From positions 62,001 through 126,000 of the forward strand of contig NZ_JAKNQH010000008.1 in the NCBI RefSeq assembly GCF_022662305.1: DNA of 64,000 nucleotides, written 5' to 3'. This document shows, in pieces, positions 35,281 through 42,524 of this stretch. This DNA is from Sphingomonas sp. BAUL-RG-20F-R05-02. Its GTDB lineage: Bacteria; Pseudomonadota; Alphaproteobacteria; Sphingomonadales; Sphingomonadaceae. The notes under the pieces were generated by a model. It ran no database searches, was not told where the DNA came from, and was given only the letters and a program-made list of their open reading frames with translations. Positions within the stretch are counted from its first letter, which is position 1; each line of letters starts with the position of its first letter. A program made the translations under genes and the position numbers.

Positions 35281-36378
35281 CTAACGGAACGCGCCCTTGT
35301 AAGCGCCGCAAGCGTGCTTCTTGATTTCCGCACGAGTTATCTCGTTGCCGTCAATCAGATATGCGCCCACGATCTGGTTTTCGCCAGACCACTCCAGCGC
35401 CACGCATGCCTCAGCGGCAACCGGCTCCTTGCGGGCAAAGCTGTCCGAATAGTCGTAAACCGCGCTCGTCTGGAACAGGTCGCCATACTCACGTCCACAA
35501 GACGCACTCCGATAAGCCGGATACACTGTATCGTTGAGCATCTGCCTGAACGGCGCATTCTCAAACCCTTCACCGTTTAGACGCTCCATCGTCCAATCAA
35601 ACGCGCCGAATACAAGCCTGTAGGCCTTCCCGTTAGAATCGAGATTGCCTGAGGCCGTTGCCTTGCCATTTGCGTCCTTGACCCAGATGCTGACGTGCGG
35701 GCTGGTGCGGCGCGGCGTTCTCAGATGAGCTATCTTCTCTTCATACTGCTCTGGATGAATGATGGAAGGCTGAGTGCCGTCATGCTGTTCTGGCTCGACA
35801 TCTGAGTGAAGCTCTGGCTTCTCACGAGCCTGCGGCGAAGCAGCAATCATGTCAGGCTTATGATTTACTTTCGTTTCGTTTCGTTTCGTTGAGCAGAAAA
35901 ACTCCAGCTTTTCCACGGCGTTGCGGGGCATTTTTGCTGAAACGATGCTGAAAGCGTGCTGAAACTCTGCTGAAAGAATGCTGAAAAACTGCTGAAAGGC
36001 ATCTTCAAGTTCCGCATCTTTCAGCATCCTTTCAGCAACCGGTTCAGCATCTGTGTCAGCATTGCGCTCGCGACCTTCGGCAAACAACTCCTCGAACGGG
36101 CGGACCTTGTCCCAGCCCATCCTCTTTGCATAGTCACGCTGATGTCGAGTTAGGATGATCGTTTCTGGGTAGTCCAGAGCCTCGCCAGTGCGAATGCGGA
36201 TGTTGTCGAGCAGGTTTTTTCTCAAGCCGTTGCCCACCCCCTTCTTGGTCATCAGGTCAGGTATAGCGCGTGCGAGAACGCCGTAGGTCTTTTTGTCGTT
36301 GATGCTACCAAAGCGGCCACCGATTGTCGCGAGAGTTGCGTTGATGTGTGTGAACAGAGGTGTGGCGTTTTTTGCCAT
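35281..36378 (-). CDS. Candidate replication protein containing an internal iteron array
   Basis: A 365-residue protein with no recognised family. Residues 1-105 are helical and basic (NGLRKNLLDNIRIRTGEALD; LTRHQRDYAKRMGWDKV), the middle (about 106-230) is low-complexity and hydrophilic, and the last 130 residues are a compact domain (VSIWVKDANGKATASGN, YRLVFGAFDW, ending KKHACGAYKGAFR). Codons about 106-148 overlap ten copies of an 8-bp DNA repeat (see separate entry), the way lambda-type origins lie inside the initiator gene. On that basis a replication-initiation role is proposed. A stem-rich GC leader (AGCCCGC..GCGGGCT) lies just upstream at 36399-36414. Confidence 0.5.
   Translation of the reverse strand: MAKNATPLFTHINATLATIGGRFGSINDKKTYGVLARAIPDLMTKKGVGNGLRKNLLDNIRIRTGEALDYPETIILTRHQRDYAKRMGWDKVRPFEELFAEGRERNADTDAEPVAERMLKDAELEDAFQQFFSILSAEFQHAFSIVSAKMPRNAVEKLEFFCSTKRNETKVNHKPDMIAASPQAREKPELHSDVEPEQHDGTQPSIIHPEQYEEKIAHLRTPRRTSPHVSIWVKDANGKATASGNLDSNGKAYRLVFGAFDWTMERLNGEGFENAPFRQMLNDTVYPAYRSASCGREYGDLFQTSAVYDYSDSFARKEPVAAEACVALEWSGENQIVGAYLIDGNEITRAEIKKHACGAYKGAFR
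35869..35890 (+). repeat. TTTCG tandem repeat (4.4 copies)
   Basis: Four perfect TTTCG units plus two bases, inside the coding region of 35281-36378 and 45 bases from the iteron array. Since five is not a multiple of three, gain or loss of a unit would shift the frame of the host gene. Confidence 0.8.
35935..36061. repeat. Phased iteron array, putative replication origin
   Basis: Six copies of TGCTGAAA start at 35935, 35946, 35957, 35968, 35979 and 35990, an exact 11-base period. After a 21-base gap the inverse TTTCAGCA occurs at 36019 and 36030, then GTTCAGCA at 36042 and TGTCAGCA at 36054. Eleven is not a codon multiple, so the same bases are read in rotating frames and the repeat cannot be explained by a repeated peptide. 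Confidence 0.8.
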
Positions 36379-36560
36379 CTTATATCTCCCAAAGAAAAGC
36401 CCGCCTGTGCGGGCTGGATTTGCACAGGCGGGCCAAGGCTATTCTTCGAGATGCAAGGGGCTCCGCTGTCATAGGCAACAGCGGTTTCCAGCCCCGTCGC
36501 TTACATTTATATTTATAACAAACGGGTCAAACCGCTGTCACTATATGAGTGCACCGGCAC

Positions 36561-36809
36561 TCAATAAGACCAGAAATCCCCCAACGCCCGTATCACGCCG
36601 TCCATGTTCCCAGCTTCCCAAGCAGCATCGGCGATCATCTTTGCGTTACGTCGATGGGCGAGCACCTTAGAGGAAACGTCTTCGTCTTCTTCGTCGGCAC
36701 TAAGTGCGTCCGAGGTAATGTGTAGGGAATAATCTAGGTCATCCTCAAGCACCGAACCATTCTCAAGTATCGAGCGCAGCCGTGGGTCCGATACGTTACC
36801 AAAACTCAT
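36561..36809 (-). CDS. Small acidic phage protein, unknown
   Basis: An 82-residue protein (MSFGNVSDPRLRSILENGSV start) with a strongly acidic centre (DALSADEEDEDVSS) and a helical end (MIADAAWEAGNMDGVIRALG). GGAAG lies seven bases before the ATG at 36809, favouring it over an ATG six codons earlier. It is between two unknown minus-strand genes of the early region. DNA-mimic-like acidity is noted but means little at this length. Confidence 0.55.
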   Translation of the reverse strand: MSFGNVSDPRLRSILENGSVLEDDLDYSLHITSDALSADEEDEDVSSKVLAHRRNAKMIADAAWEAGNMDGVIRALGDFWSY

Positions 36810-36872
36810 TGGTCGCTTCCATTCCATTCTCTCAGATATGCAACTATTAACGCTATCGAAATCGCTCTGTCA

Positions 36873-37730
36873 TTATCGATTCCTCAGTGCGTCTTGCACC
36901 CGCACGAGGCGTGCATCTAATCGCGCGACGCTGCAATGACGGCCTGAAGTGTCGGGATCATAGTAAGCTGCTCTGACACTCGTTCCGTCAACATAAGCCT
37001 CGGCGACAACCAACGCCTTTTCGAGTTCAACTCTGACCTCGGCGGCAGAGGTTGCGAACATAGCTTGGCCGCTTTTCTGGATGCGCCGCGCTCGGTTGTA
37101 TGCGCCAATCGCCTGTTTGCGCTCGTTAAAAATCAGATCATTTGGCGCAACGTCGCTCCAAGATCGAATGTGACGCACCAGTTCTCTAGATGCGCGCTCG
37201 ACCGCCTCTTCAGTGCCGGGAACCGCTTGCGCTTCGACCAGTGCCTCGCCGCGCTCGCGCAGATCGCATAAGACGCCCAAGTGCTCGTTCTCCACGCCAT
37301 CTAGCGCGCACTCCTGTAGACGCGCCCAGAAGCGGCCCTGAGGGTCGTGTATGAGCACGTCGAGCTTTCGCAGCTTTGCCCAGCGCTGCTTGACGTTCCA
37401 GACTTGCTCTTTGGACAGTCGCATAGCTTTGAAGCCGTCAAGACGCTCCGCTCTAAGCGGAGGCGTCGACACAAGTGCGCTAACCGGGATCATGTGATGA
37501 GCGGGTGATCCACGCCGGAAGTTGCGTCGAAAATCTGTCGCGGTAACGCCGGTTGCAAGCAAGATGTGGGTGTATTCGCTGGCGCTCTGCTTCACTACCG
37601 TTTCGAAAGCGGGCCACGCTGCGCGATCTACGCGGACTTCTCGTAGTGTCGCGACCAAATCGGGGGTCCAATCCTTCACCTCGCGCTTAGTGCGTCTTAC
37701 CTGATGATAGCGTTGATCGCTCGACTTCAT
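36873..37730 (-). CDS. Unknown phage protein of the early region
   Basis: A 285-residue, mostly helical, Arg-rich protein (MKSSDQRYHQVRRTKREVKD start; RLSKEQVWNVKQRWAKLRKL; ASRELVRHIRSWSDVAP). It is read away from the gene at 38063, with a shared 332-base divergent region where TTTAATAAT could serve as its -10. It is placed where a regulator is often found, but no helix-turn-helix or protease domain is visible, so I do not call it a repressor. Confidence 0.6.
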   Translation of the reverse strand: MKSSDQRYHQVRRTKREVKDWTPDLVATLREVRVDRAAWPAFETVVKQSASEYTHILLATGVTATDFRRNFRRGSPAHHMIPVSALVSTPPLRAERLDGFKAMRLSKEQVWNVKQRWAKLRKLDVLIHDPQGRFWARLQECALDGVENEHLGVLCDLRERGEALVEAQAVPGTEEAVERASRELVRHIRSWSDVAPNDLIFNERKQAIGAYNRARRIQKSGQAMFATSAAEVRVELEKALVVAEAYVDGTSVRAAYYDPDTSGRHCSVARLDARLVRVQDALRNR

Positions 37731-37814
37731 GCGGCTTTGTGGCTCGCCCCAATTGCCAAATTATTAAAGGCTAGACGTTTACATTTTGGAAACGAACGCC
37801 GGATACGCAGGGGG

Positions 37815-37970
37815 CGTCGGGAGCAATCCAGACACGCTATTTGACACGACGAAATCTCTAGAGGCGACAGGGCAACTAGTCGGGAAACCGGCAATGTCTG
37901 GGAGGAAACTCCTTTGCAGTCCAGCGCAGCGGTTGGTCCCACGACCTGATGCCAATGCATCAGGCCGACG
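37815..37970 (+). ncRNA. Possible structured RNA in the 332-base divergent region
   Basis: The region 37731-38062 has no gene. Within it CGTCGG (37815-37820) pairs with CCGACG (37965-37970), CCAGAC (37828-37833) with GTCTGG (37896-37901), and three hairpins lie inside: GTCGG-GAAA-CCGGC (37879-37892, one wobble), GAG-GAAA-CTC (37902-37911), and CCTGATGC-CAAT-GCATCAGG (37945-37964). GNRA loops and nested helices suggest a folded RNA, either a leader of the gene at 38063 or an independent RNA. Outside it, the inverted pair GTTT...AAAC (37778-37794) may be an operator. Hand folding only. Confidence 0.35.
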
Positions 37971-38062
37971 AACTTAGGTTCACCATACGCTGAATATCGA
38001 GAGTTGCGGCAGTAATGTCGCGTCAAGCTGCTCGATAGCCTTGCTGTCAAAGGAGATCAGCT

Positions 38063-38986
38063 ATGTCGAATGCAAACAACAATCTCGTCAGCACCTCGCT
38101 GTCGAACAACACCAATCTCGACCTCGATGTTACAAACGAGGCCGAGTTCAAGAAACTGTATGAGGGTTTCCGCAACAGCGTGATGGCCATTGGTAAAGGC
38201 TACTCAGCCGAAGCCAAGAAGCTCTCCACGCGCAAGCGAGATGCACTCTACGTCGATCTCGGTGCGGCAGCCGCCGTCGCCGAAGTGATGCTTGATCCCA
38301 TGAACGTCGATTATCTGATCGACGCTCTCGACTTTCATGGCATTCCTGCCGTGATGGACCCGGATAAGGGGAATGTATTCGTTCCTATCTGCCGGCTCCT
38401 TTGGGGTCATTGGCCAAAGGCAACCAAGGGCAATCCCGATCCCGCGTTCACGTGGGATCGCAGCCCTGAACTGTATGGCAAGGTGCTACGGGGCGCTCGC
38501 GTCCTTGGCGTCAAGCCTGCTGATCTTGCTGCTCAACTCTCGAAAGAGAAGGGCTTCAAGAAGTTCAAGGAAGCCGACGATAAGCGGTATCTCAAGGACG
38601 ATCTCGATGAGAAGGTGAAAAAGGAGCGGTTCGAAAAGGTCATCTCTGATGACCCCAAGGCTGTCTTCCCTTCGGAAGGCTTCAATATCCCGACGAAGGA
38701 CCGCCCCTCTTTGGTGGCTGTTCTATGTGCCGTTTCCGACGATGGTCTAGAGCTTCGTGCTCTCCAGAAATTGGACATATCGGTTCAGACGCTGGAGCAG
38801 CAAGTTCACAAGATGGCTCCCACACTTGTGGGGGGCATTTTGTTGCGACAGGCTGAGCGCAAGGCGAATGATGCGGAGGCTCGTGCATTGGCAGCGGAAG
38901 CTGCTCTGGCACAGTCCATTACCGACGTTGCTGTTGACGTTGCAGCGGGCGTAGCCCGTTGGAACGACGACAACGCAGCTTCCTGA
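38063..38986 (+). CDS. Unknown phage protein, early region
   Basis: A 307-residue protein with a good AAAGGAG site. An Asn-rich N-terminus (NANNNLVSTSLSNNTNLD) precedes a helical middle (KKLSTRKRDALYVDLGAAAA), a Lys-rich charged stretch (KEKGFKKFKEADDKRYLKDD) and an Ala-rich C-terminal coiled coil (RQAERKANDAEARALAAEAA). No family recognised. It is followed at once by a terminator, so it forms its own unit. Confidence 0.65.
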   Translation: MSNANNNLVSTSLSNNTNLDLDVTNEAEFKKLYEGFRNSVMAIGKGYSAEAKKLSTRKRDALYVDLGAAAAVAEVMLDPMNVDYLIDALDFHGIPAVMDPDKGNVFVPICRLLWGHWPKATKGNPDPAFTWDRSPELYGKVLRGARVLGVKPADLAAQLSKEKGFKKFKEADDKRYLKDDLDEKVKKERFEKVISDDPKAVFPSEGFNIPTKDRPSLVAVLCAVSDDGLELRALQKLDISVQTLEQQVHKMAPTLVGGILLRQAERKANDAEARALAAEAALAQSITDVAVDVAAGVARWNDDNAAS

Positions 38987-38993
38987 AAACATG

Positions 38994-39021
38994 GGGCCGA
39001 GGGGAAACTCTCGGCCCTATT
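38994..39021 (+). terminator. Rho-independent terminator
   Basis: GGGCCGAG, an 8-base loop, CTCGGCCC, then TATTT: a perfect 8-bp GC-rich stem right after the stop of 38063-38986. Confidence 0.8.
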
Positions 39022-39037
39022 TGATTAGGAGGCCGCA

Positions 39038-39625
39038 ATGGCATCTGCCCTTTATATCAGGCTGCTTGAACGTAAGATCGAGCGGCTCAAAGACCCATAT
39101 GGGCTTAGCGCGCGTGAAAAAGCCGGCATCGACGGAATGCTGACAGTTGAAGAGTTGGAAGAGGTAGATAGGCTTCGTCGGGAGATTTATGAATACAACG
39201 AATTCATGGCGCTCCCCACGGATCTTTATCGTGAGTATCGCTTCACAATGTATAACGCTTTCAGCTTGTTCTATCAGGAATATCCTGGCCAAGTCTCAAG
39301 GCTCAAAAGTGCCAAAAAGCGTATTGCCGCGCGGCGTGCACGAGGGATCAAAAACCCTACGGCTTATGCCGCTGACGAGGAAAAGGTGCGATTTCACACC
39401 GAATTTCCGATGGTCCTCGTCAACTCCATCCGCGCCGCTTACGAAAAAATGTCAGCGGAAGATGCTCTTTTCTGGGAGCATCGTGGAGAGTGGACGCCCG
39501 ACAACCTCCCTCGCCATGTGGAGAGTTGGGAGAACGTCTTTTGGCCAAATCATCCCAATGCACGCCGTCAGGCCTACATTGAGGTTTTTAGCAACAAGAT
39601 CCAGCAAAGTCGTGCTGGCTTATAA
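39038..39625 (+). CDS. Unknown phage protein
   Basis: A 195-residue, helical and highly charged protein (LYIRLLERKIERLKDPYGLS; TVEELEEVDRLRREIYEYNE; AKKRIAARRARGIKN). AGGAGG lies eight bases before the ATG. It is flanked on both sides by terminators, so it is a single-gene unit. No family recognised. Confidence 0.65.
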   Translation: MASALYIRLLERKIERLKDPYGLSAREKAGIDGMLTVEELEEVDRLRREIYEYNEFMALPTDLYREYRFTMYNAFSLFYQEYPGQVSRLKSAKKRIAARRARGIKNPTAYAADEEKVRFHTEFPMVLVNSIRAAYEKMSAEDALFWEHRGEWTPDNLPRHVESWENVFWPNHPNARRQAYIEVFSNKIQQSRAGL

Positions 39626-39636
39626 ATGACGATTTC

Positions 39637-39667
39637 AACCCGGTAGGTTCATCCCTGCCGGGTTTTT
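39637..39667 (+). terminator. Rho-independent terminator
   Basis: AACCCGGTAGG and CCTGCCGGGTT form an 11-bp stem with one T-G wobble, followed by TTT. It ends the unit of 39038-39625. Confidence 0.85.
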
Positions 39668-39784
39668 GTCGTATTCGACAGCGTCGCGGTTCAGTTGCTG
39701 ATATTCGCGTTCCCAGCCCCTTTGACCCGCCTTTTCGGTGTTTGGCGATAATTATTATTGACAACATAAAGGGAGGGGCACCCA

Positions 39785-40552
39785 ATGAACAAGATCGACA
39801 TCACCCGTTTTCACTCTGGTAAGCGCGGCTACATCAAAGCCGACAGCAGTAAGATCGCCGTTGATCCAGAAGGTCGCTTGCAGGAGATTGTGCAGCATAT
39901 AGAGAATGCTGTGGCTCAACTCAGGTTCGGACAGGGCGAGCCACGCGGACTTAGCTTCGCGGAATGGCGCGGCGCACGTTGCAGCAACACGGAGGCCAAC
40001 CTCGTCGCCGTTCACGCGCTGGCGCTCGATTACGATGCCAAGCAATTCGAGGCATTGAAGGACGCCGCCGATAAGCTGGGTTACGCTAGGCTCTGGGTCT
40101 TGGGTGAAGACCGCGCACAGACAACCAACGCAGTTACCCTCGTGATCCCCTTTAAGGCGTCTCTGACGCCCGCGCAGTATGCGCGCATCGCAAGTTGCAT
40201 CGCGACCGAGTTGGGCATCTACGGGATGCTAGAGGGCGCTCTAGCGGCTACTCACATGGTCAACGTCCACGCGACAACCCTGACGGCGTTCGAGCGCGGC
40301 AAAGTGCTGGACGGTGAGGCTTACATCAAGCGCACGGCCAAGATGTTTCAGGGCATGGACGCCCGCCGCTACGAACGACCAGCCCCACCCACCCCAGCTG
40401 TCGAGGTTCAGGTCGAGCGTCCCTTCTACACCACCAGCGATGGCCTGTTCGAGATGCCGTTTACCGACGCCGATCTTATCGTCATGCAGGCTCACCAAAC
40501 AATTCACGGCACCACGCCAGACCTGACCCAATACGGCAGGCTGATCTACTAA
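39785..40552 (+). CDS. Prim-Pol-like (archaeo-eukaryotic primase fold) protein, small and degenerate
   Basis: A 255-residue protein. The segment CSNTEANLVAVHALALDYD places an acidic DxD pair at Asp82 and Asp84, and VTLVIPFKASLTPAQYARIA (117-136) followed by a C-terminal GKVLDG resembles the fold seen in phage bifunctional primase/polymerase N-domains. The third catalytic region (usually near Q-x-x-x-P) is not clear and no helicase domain follows, so activity is uncertain. GGGAGG precedes the ATG. A replication role fits its neighbour, the iteron gene. The family call is from pattern memory. Confidence 0.4.
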   Translation: MNKIDITRFHSGKRGYIKADSSKIAVDPEGRLQEIVQHIENAVAQLRFGQGEPRGLSFAEWRGARCSNTEANLVAVHALALDYDAKQFEALKDAADKLGYARLWVLGEDRAQTTNAVTLVIPFKASLTPAQYARIASCIATELGIYGMLEGALAATHMVNVHATTLTAFERGKVLDGEAYIKRTAKMFQGMDARRYERPAPPTPAVEVQVERPFYTTSDGLFEMPFTDADLIVMQAHQTIHGTTPDLTQYGRLIY

Positions 40553-40600
40553 CAGGAGCGCAGCGTCGAGCAACCGGCGCTGCCGCCATGAAAGAGCCAC

Positions 40601-40765
40601 TTACTGCTTCGGAGGTGTCGCCTCGATTGCATCTAACTGTGCCAACAGGTCCGCGAACTGATCGTCCTCAGGCTCCAGATGGTACACCCGCGACAGCTTC
40701 GCGCCAAATGCATCGACGTCTCGCTGGGTCAGCAATCCCACGGCTACGACTTGATCGCCTCGCAC
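40601..40765 (-). CDS. Small acidic protein with a GTG start
   Basis: A 54-residue protein beginning at GTG (VRGDQVVAVGLLTQRDVDAF), with GGAG seven bases upstream, and ending LLAQLDAIEATPPKQ. Acidic in its second half (LEPEDDQFADL). It is opposite in direction to the Prim-Pol-like gene. No family recognised; coding support is the ribosome site, composition and absence of a competing plus-strand gene. Confidence 0.5.
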   Translation of the reverse strand: MRGDQVVAVGLLTQRDVDAFGAKLSRVYHLEPEDDQFADLLAQLDAIEATPPKQ

Positions 40766-40989
40766 ACGCCATCTCCTCGTTGAATTGTATCAACCAAGGG
40801 CGGCGTGCGTTTGTTGCGACATTATTACACGAAAGCGGCAGGGCGTTGGCCGCACCCGGAACGGTCCTGCTCAGATAGGGCAGCGAAGTCATGGTGGGTT
40901 AAGGTAAAACCATTAGGAACCTATTTTCCAGCCGAGGTGATTTGGGTCGCTTAAGGTGGTGTGGCTAACCCGGTGCCCCCCGCGCCGGG

Positions 40990-41169
40990 TTAGTCCTTCT
41001 CCCGGCTTTCCCGGATCAGCGTTTTAAGCTGCTTCTTTATCGTCTCGCCCGATAGGTGTGCGTGGACGCTTTCATGCTGCTCTTTGGTAAGCTGCCGCTC
41101 GATATCTTTGACGTTCGAGACGGAGCCTGACCTAGCAAGCTCGTAGGCACGCTCGACGGTAGTCTTCAT
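40990..41169 (-). CDS. Small charged protein, coupled to the gene before it
   Basis: A 59-residue helical protein (VERAYELARSGSVSNVKDIE; end KKQLKTLIRESREKD) with an AGGAGG site. Its ATG overlaps the stop of 41166-41381 (ATGA), so the two are translationally coupled. The stop codon lies inside a 9-bp hairpin (CTAACCCGG/CCGGGTTAG, 40965-40993). It looks like a regulator-sized phage protein of unknown function. Confidence 0.6.
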   Translation of the reverse strand: MKTTVERAYELARSGSVSNVKDIERQLTKEQHESVHAHLSGETIKKQLKTLIRESREKD

Positions 41170-41381
41170 CTATCCTCCTGTGGAGCGCCAAACGGCCCGT
41201 CCCACGAGATCGTGCGCGGCTGCTCCCCGTATTGGTCATCCATATATTCGTGAATTGCAGCGCGGAAGTTGGACGCCTCCTCCTCGGTTTCAATGGCTCG
41301 CGGCCATACGGTCGTCTCCTCGATGGGTGCGCCCTTTGGCGTTTCGTCGTACCATTCGAGTTTGATTTTGATATGCGGCAT
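41166..41381 (-). CDS. Small unknown protein
   Basis: A 71-residue protein starting MPHIKIKLEWYDETPKG with GGAGGTGG five bases upstream; an upstream ATG that would give 117 residues has no such site. The rest is acidic (IETEEEASNFRAAIHEYMDD). First gene of a two-gene coupled operon. No family recognised. Confidence 0.6.
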   Translation of the reverse strand: MPHIKIKLEWYDETPKGAPIEETTVWPRAIETEEEASNFRAAIHEYMDDQYGEQPRTISWDGPFGAPQEDR

Positions 41382-41464
41382 CGAACCACCTCCGATAAAA
41401 TCTCGCCTGCCGACTTTCCTACAGTTCTCCTTTTGTTCTAACAAGGGGCCGAGGAGGATTCGGT

Positions 41465-41653
41465 ATGGCAAGCGTGACACCAGAGCTGATTGAGGACGTA
41501 ATCGCGGAGGCACCTGCATGGTGTAAGATCGCGCTGACGATGCCCAACGAGCGCCTACGCGGCGATGCTCACGCGGCTCTGGCGCAGCACGTCTATGAAG
41601 CGCTTTATCAGCAGGTCGTCATCGATCTAGACCAATTGGCACTCCCACTTTGA
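41465..41653 (+). CDS. Small unknown protein
   Basis: A 62-residue helical protein (TPELIEDVIAEAPAWCKIAL) with GAGGAGG seven bases upstream of the ATG. One base separates its stop from the GTG of the next gene, so the two are probably cotranscribed. No family recognised. Confidence 0.6.
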   Translation: MASVTPELIEDVIAEAPAWCKIALTMPNERLRGDAHAALAQHVYEALYQQVVIDLDQLALPL

Positions 41654-41654
41654 C

Positions 41655-41951
41655 GTGGGCGCCAACATACGGCTCAGGTCGCTTAGCGATTATGCTCGCC
41701 ACGACGCCAATCTCCTGATCGACTGCCGTGCGTGCGATCATGTGGGCATCCTCGATACGAGGAAGGTGCAACGCTGGTACTTCTGCCACCGCTGGAGCGA
41801 GCAAATTGAGGTTCTAGGGCTGCACCTCTACTGCTCTGTATGCCGGGGAAAACCTAATCGCATCCGGCCAACACCGCGCAAACCTGACCGGCCGGAATGG
41901 ATGGAACTAGAGCAGGATTGGAAGCGGCTGGTGAAGAGGCTGCGTGGATAG
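41655..41951 (+). CDS. Small protein with a Cys-pair (zinc-ribbon-like)
   Basis: A 98-residue basic protein with a GTG start, coupled to the preceding gene. LLIDCRACDHVG and LYCSVCRGKPNR each hold a CxxC, spaced about 35 residues apart, which fits a zinc ribbon; the C-terminus is basic (EQDWKRLVKRLRG). A nucleic-acid-binding role is likely from this pattern. No specific family recognised. Confidence 0.6.
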   Translation: MGANIRLRSLSDYARHDANLLIDCRACDHVGILDTRKVQRWYFCHRWSEQIEVLGLHLYCSVCRGKPNRIRPTPRKPDRPEWMELEQDWKRLVKRLRG

Positions 41952-42101
41952 GTTTCCGCAGAGGTTGCTATCGTTCAATCAAAAGTGATTTCTACCATAT
42001 CTACTTGAACTTATGTGCGAAAACAATAATACTTCAAGTCGTCTCTCTTTTTCGATAGTATTCAAGCTGTCTTTCGCTGATTCTGTTGAAAAAGAGGCAG
42101 A

Positions 42102-42524
42102 ATGAAAGGGTTAGCTGTAGCAGTCTCGGTGTGCGTCATGGCCACCATCACGTTGTCCGGATGTTCTAGAAGCGATGCGAGGAAAAGAGGGCTTTTGGAT
42201 GCTAACCAAAACCTCGTCGATAAAATAGCGGACAATCTGTACGCGCATATACATGCTGACGGGAAATGTCGCCTACTCTTCGTAGATTACGATGCGCAGG
42301 TCGCACTACGCACAACCGATCGCTCTGAATCCTCAGGTGTTCCCGGTCATACGATTGTTCTACACCGGATTATCAATGGCAATCGTTTGCCAGACGTACA
42401 GTGTAATGGTTCGGATGCTTGTGCAAAAACCGAGAGCGACGTTGGCCTTGGATGCCATACGTCTTGTGTTTACGGCACCATCGACGGCACTCACAATACG
42501 CCACAGGCGTGTTGGAATCCGTAG
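42102..42524 (+). CDS. Predicted lipoprotein, lysogenic-conversion candidate
   Basis: A 140-residue protein with a signal peptide ending in the lipobox LSGC (Cys21), then a soluble domain with several Cys (GKCRLLFVDYD, VQCNGSDACAK, GCHTSCVYG) likely to form disulfides. It lies last in the prophage, next to attR, in an AT-rich stretch, the usual place for genes that change the lysogen's surface. The 150 bases before it hold AT-rich DNA but no clear promoter. No family recognised. Confidence 0.7.
   Translation: MKGLAVAVSVCVMATITLSGCSRSDARKRGLLDANQNLVDKIADNLYAHIHADGKCRLLFVDYDAQVALRTTDRSESSGVPGHTIVLHRIINGNRLPDVQCNGSDACAKTESDVGLGCHTSCVYGTIDGTHNTPQACWNP

Noticed and set aside
36399..36436. GC-rich inverted repeat AGCCCGC/GCGGGCT and CGCCTGTGC/GCACAGGCG as a possible attachment or IS end
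   Set aside because: It lies just upstream of a phage gene, has no target duplication or transposase nearby, and is better read as a leader hairpin or terminator.
40588..40878. 96-codon plus-strand frame after the Prim-Pol-like gene
   Set aside because: Pro/Thr/Arg-rich with no ribosome site; the minus-strand GTG frame at 40601-40765 has better support.
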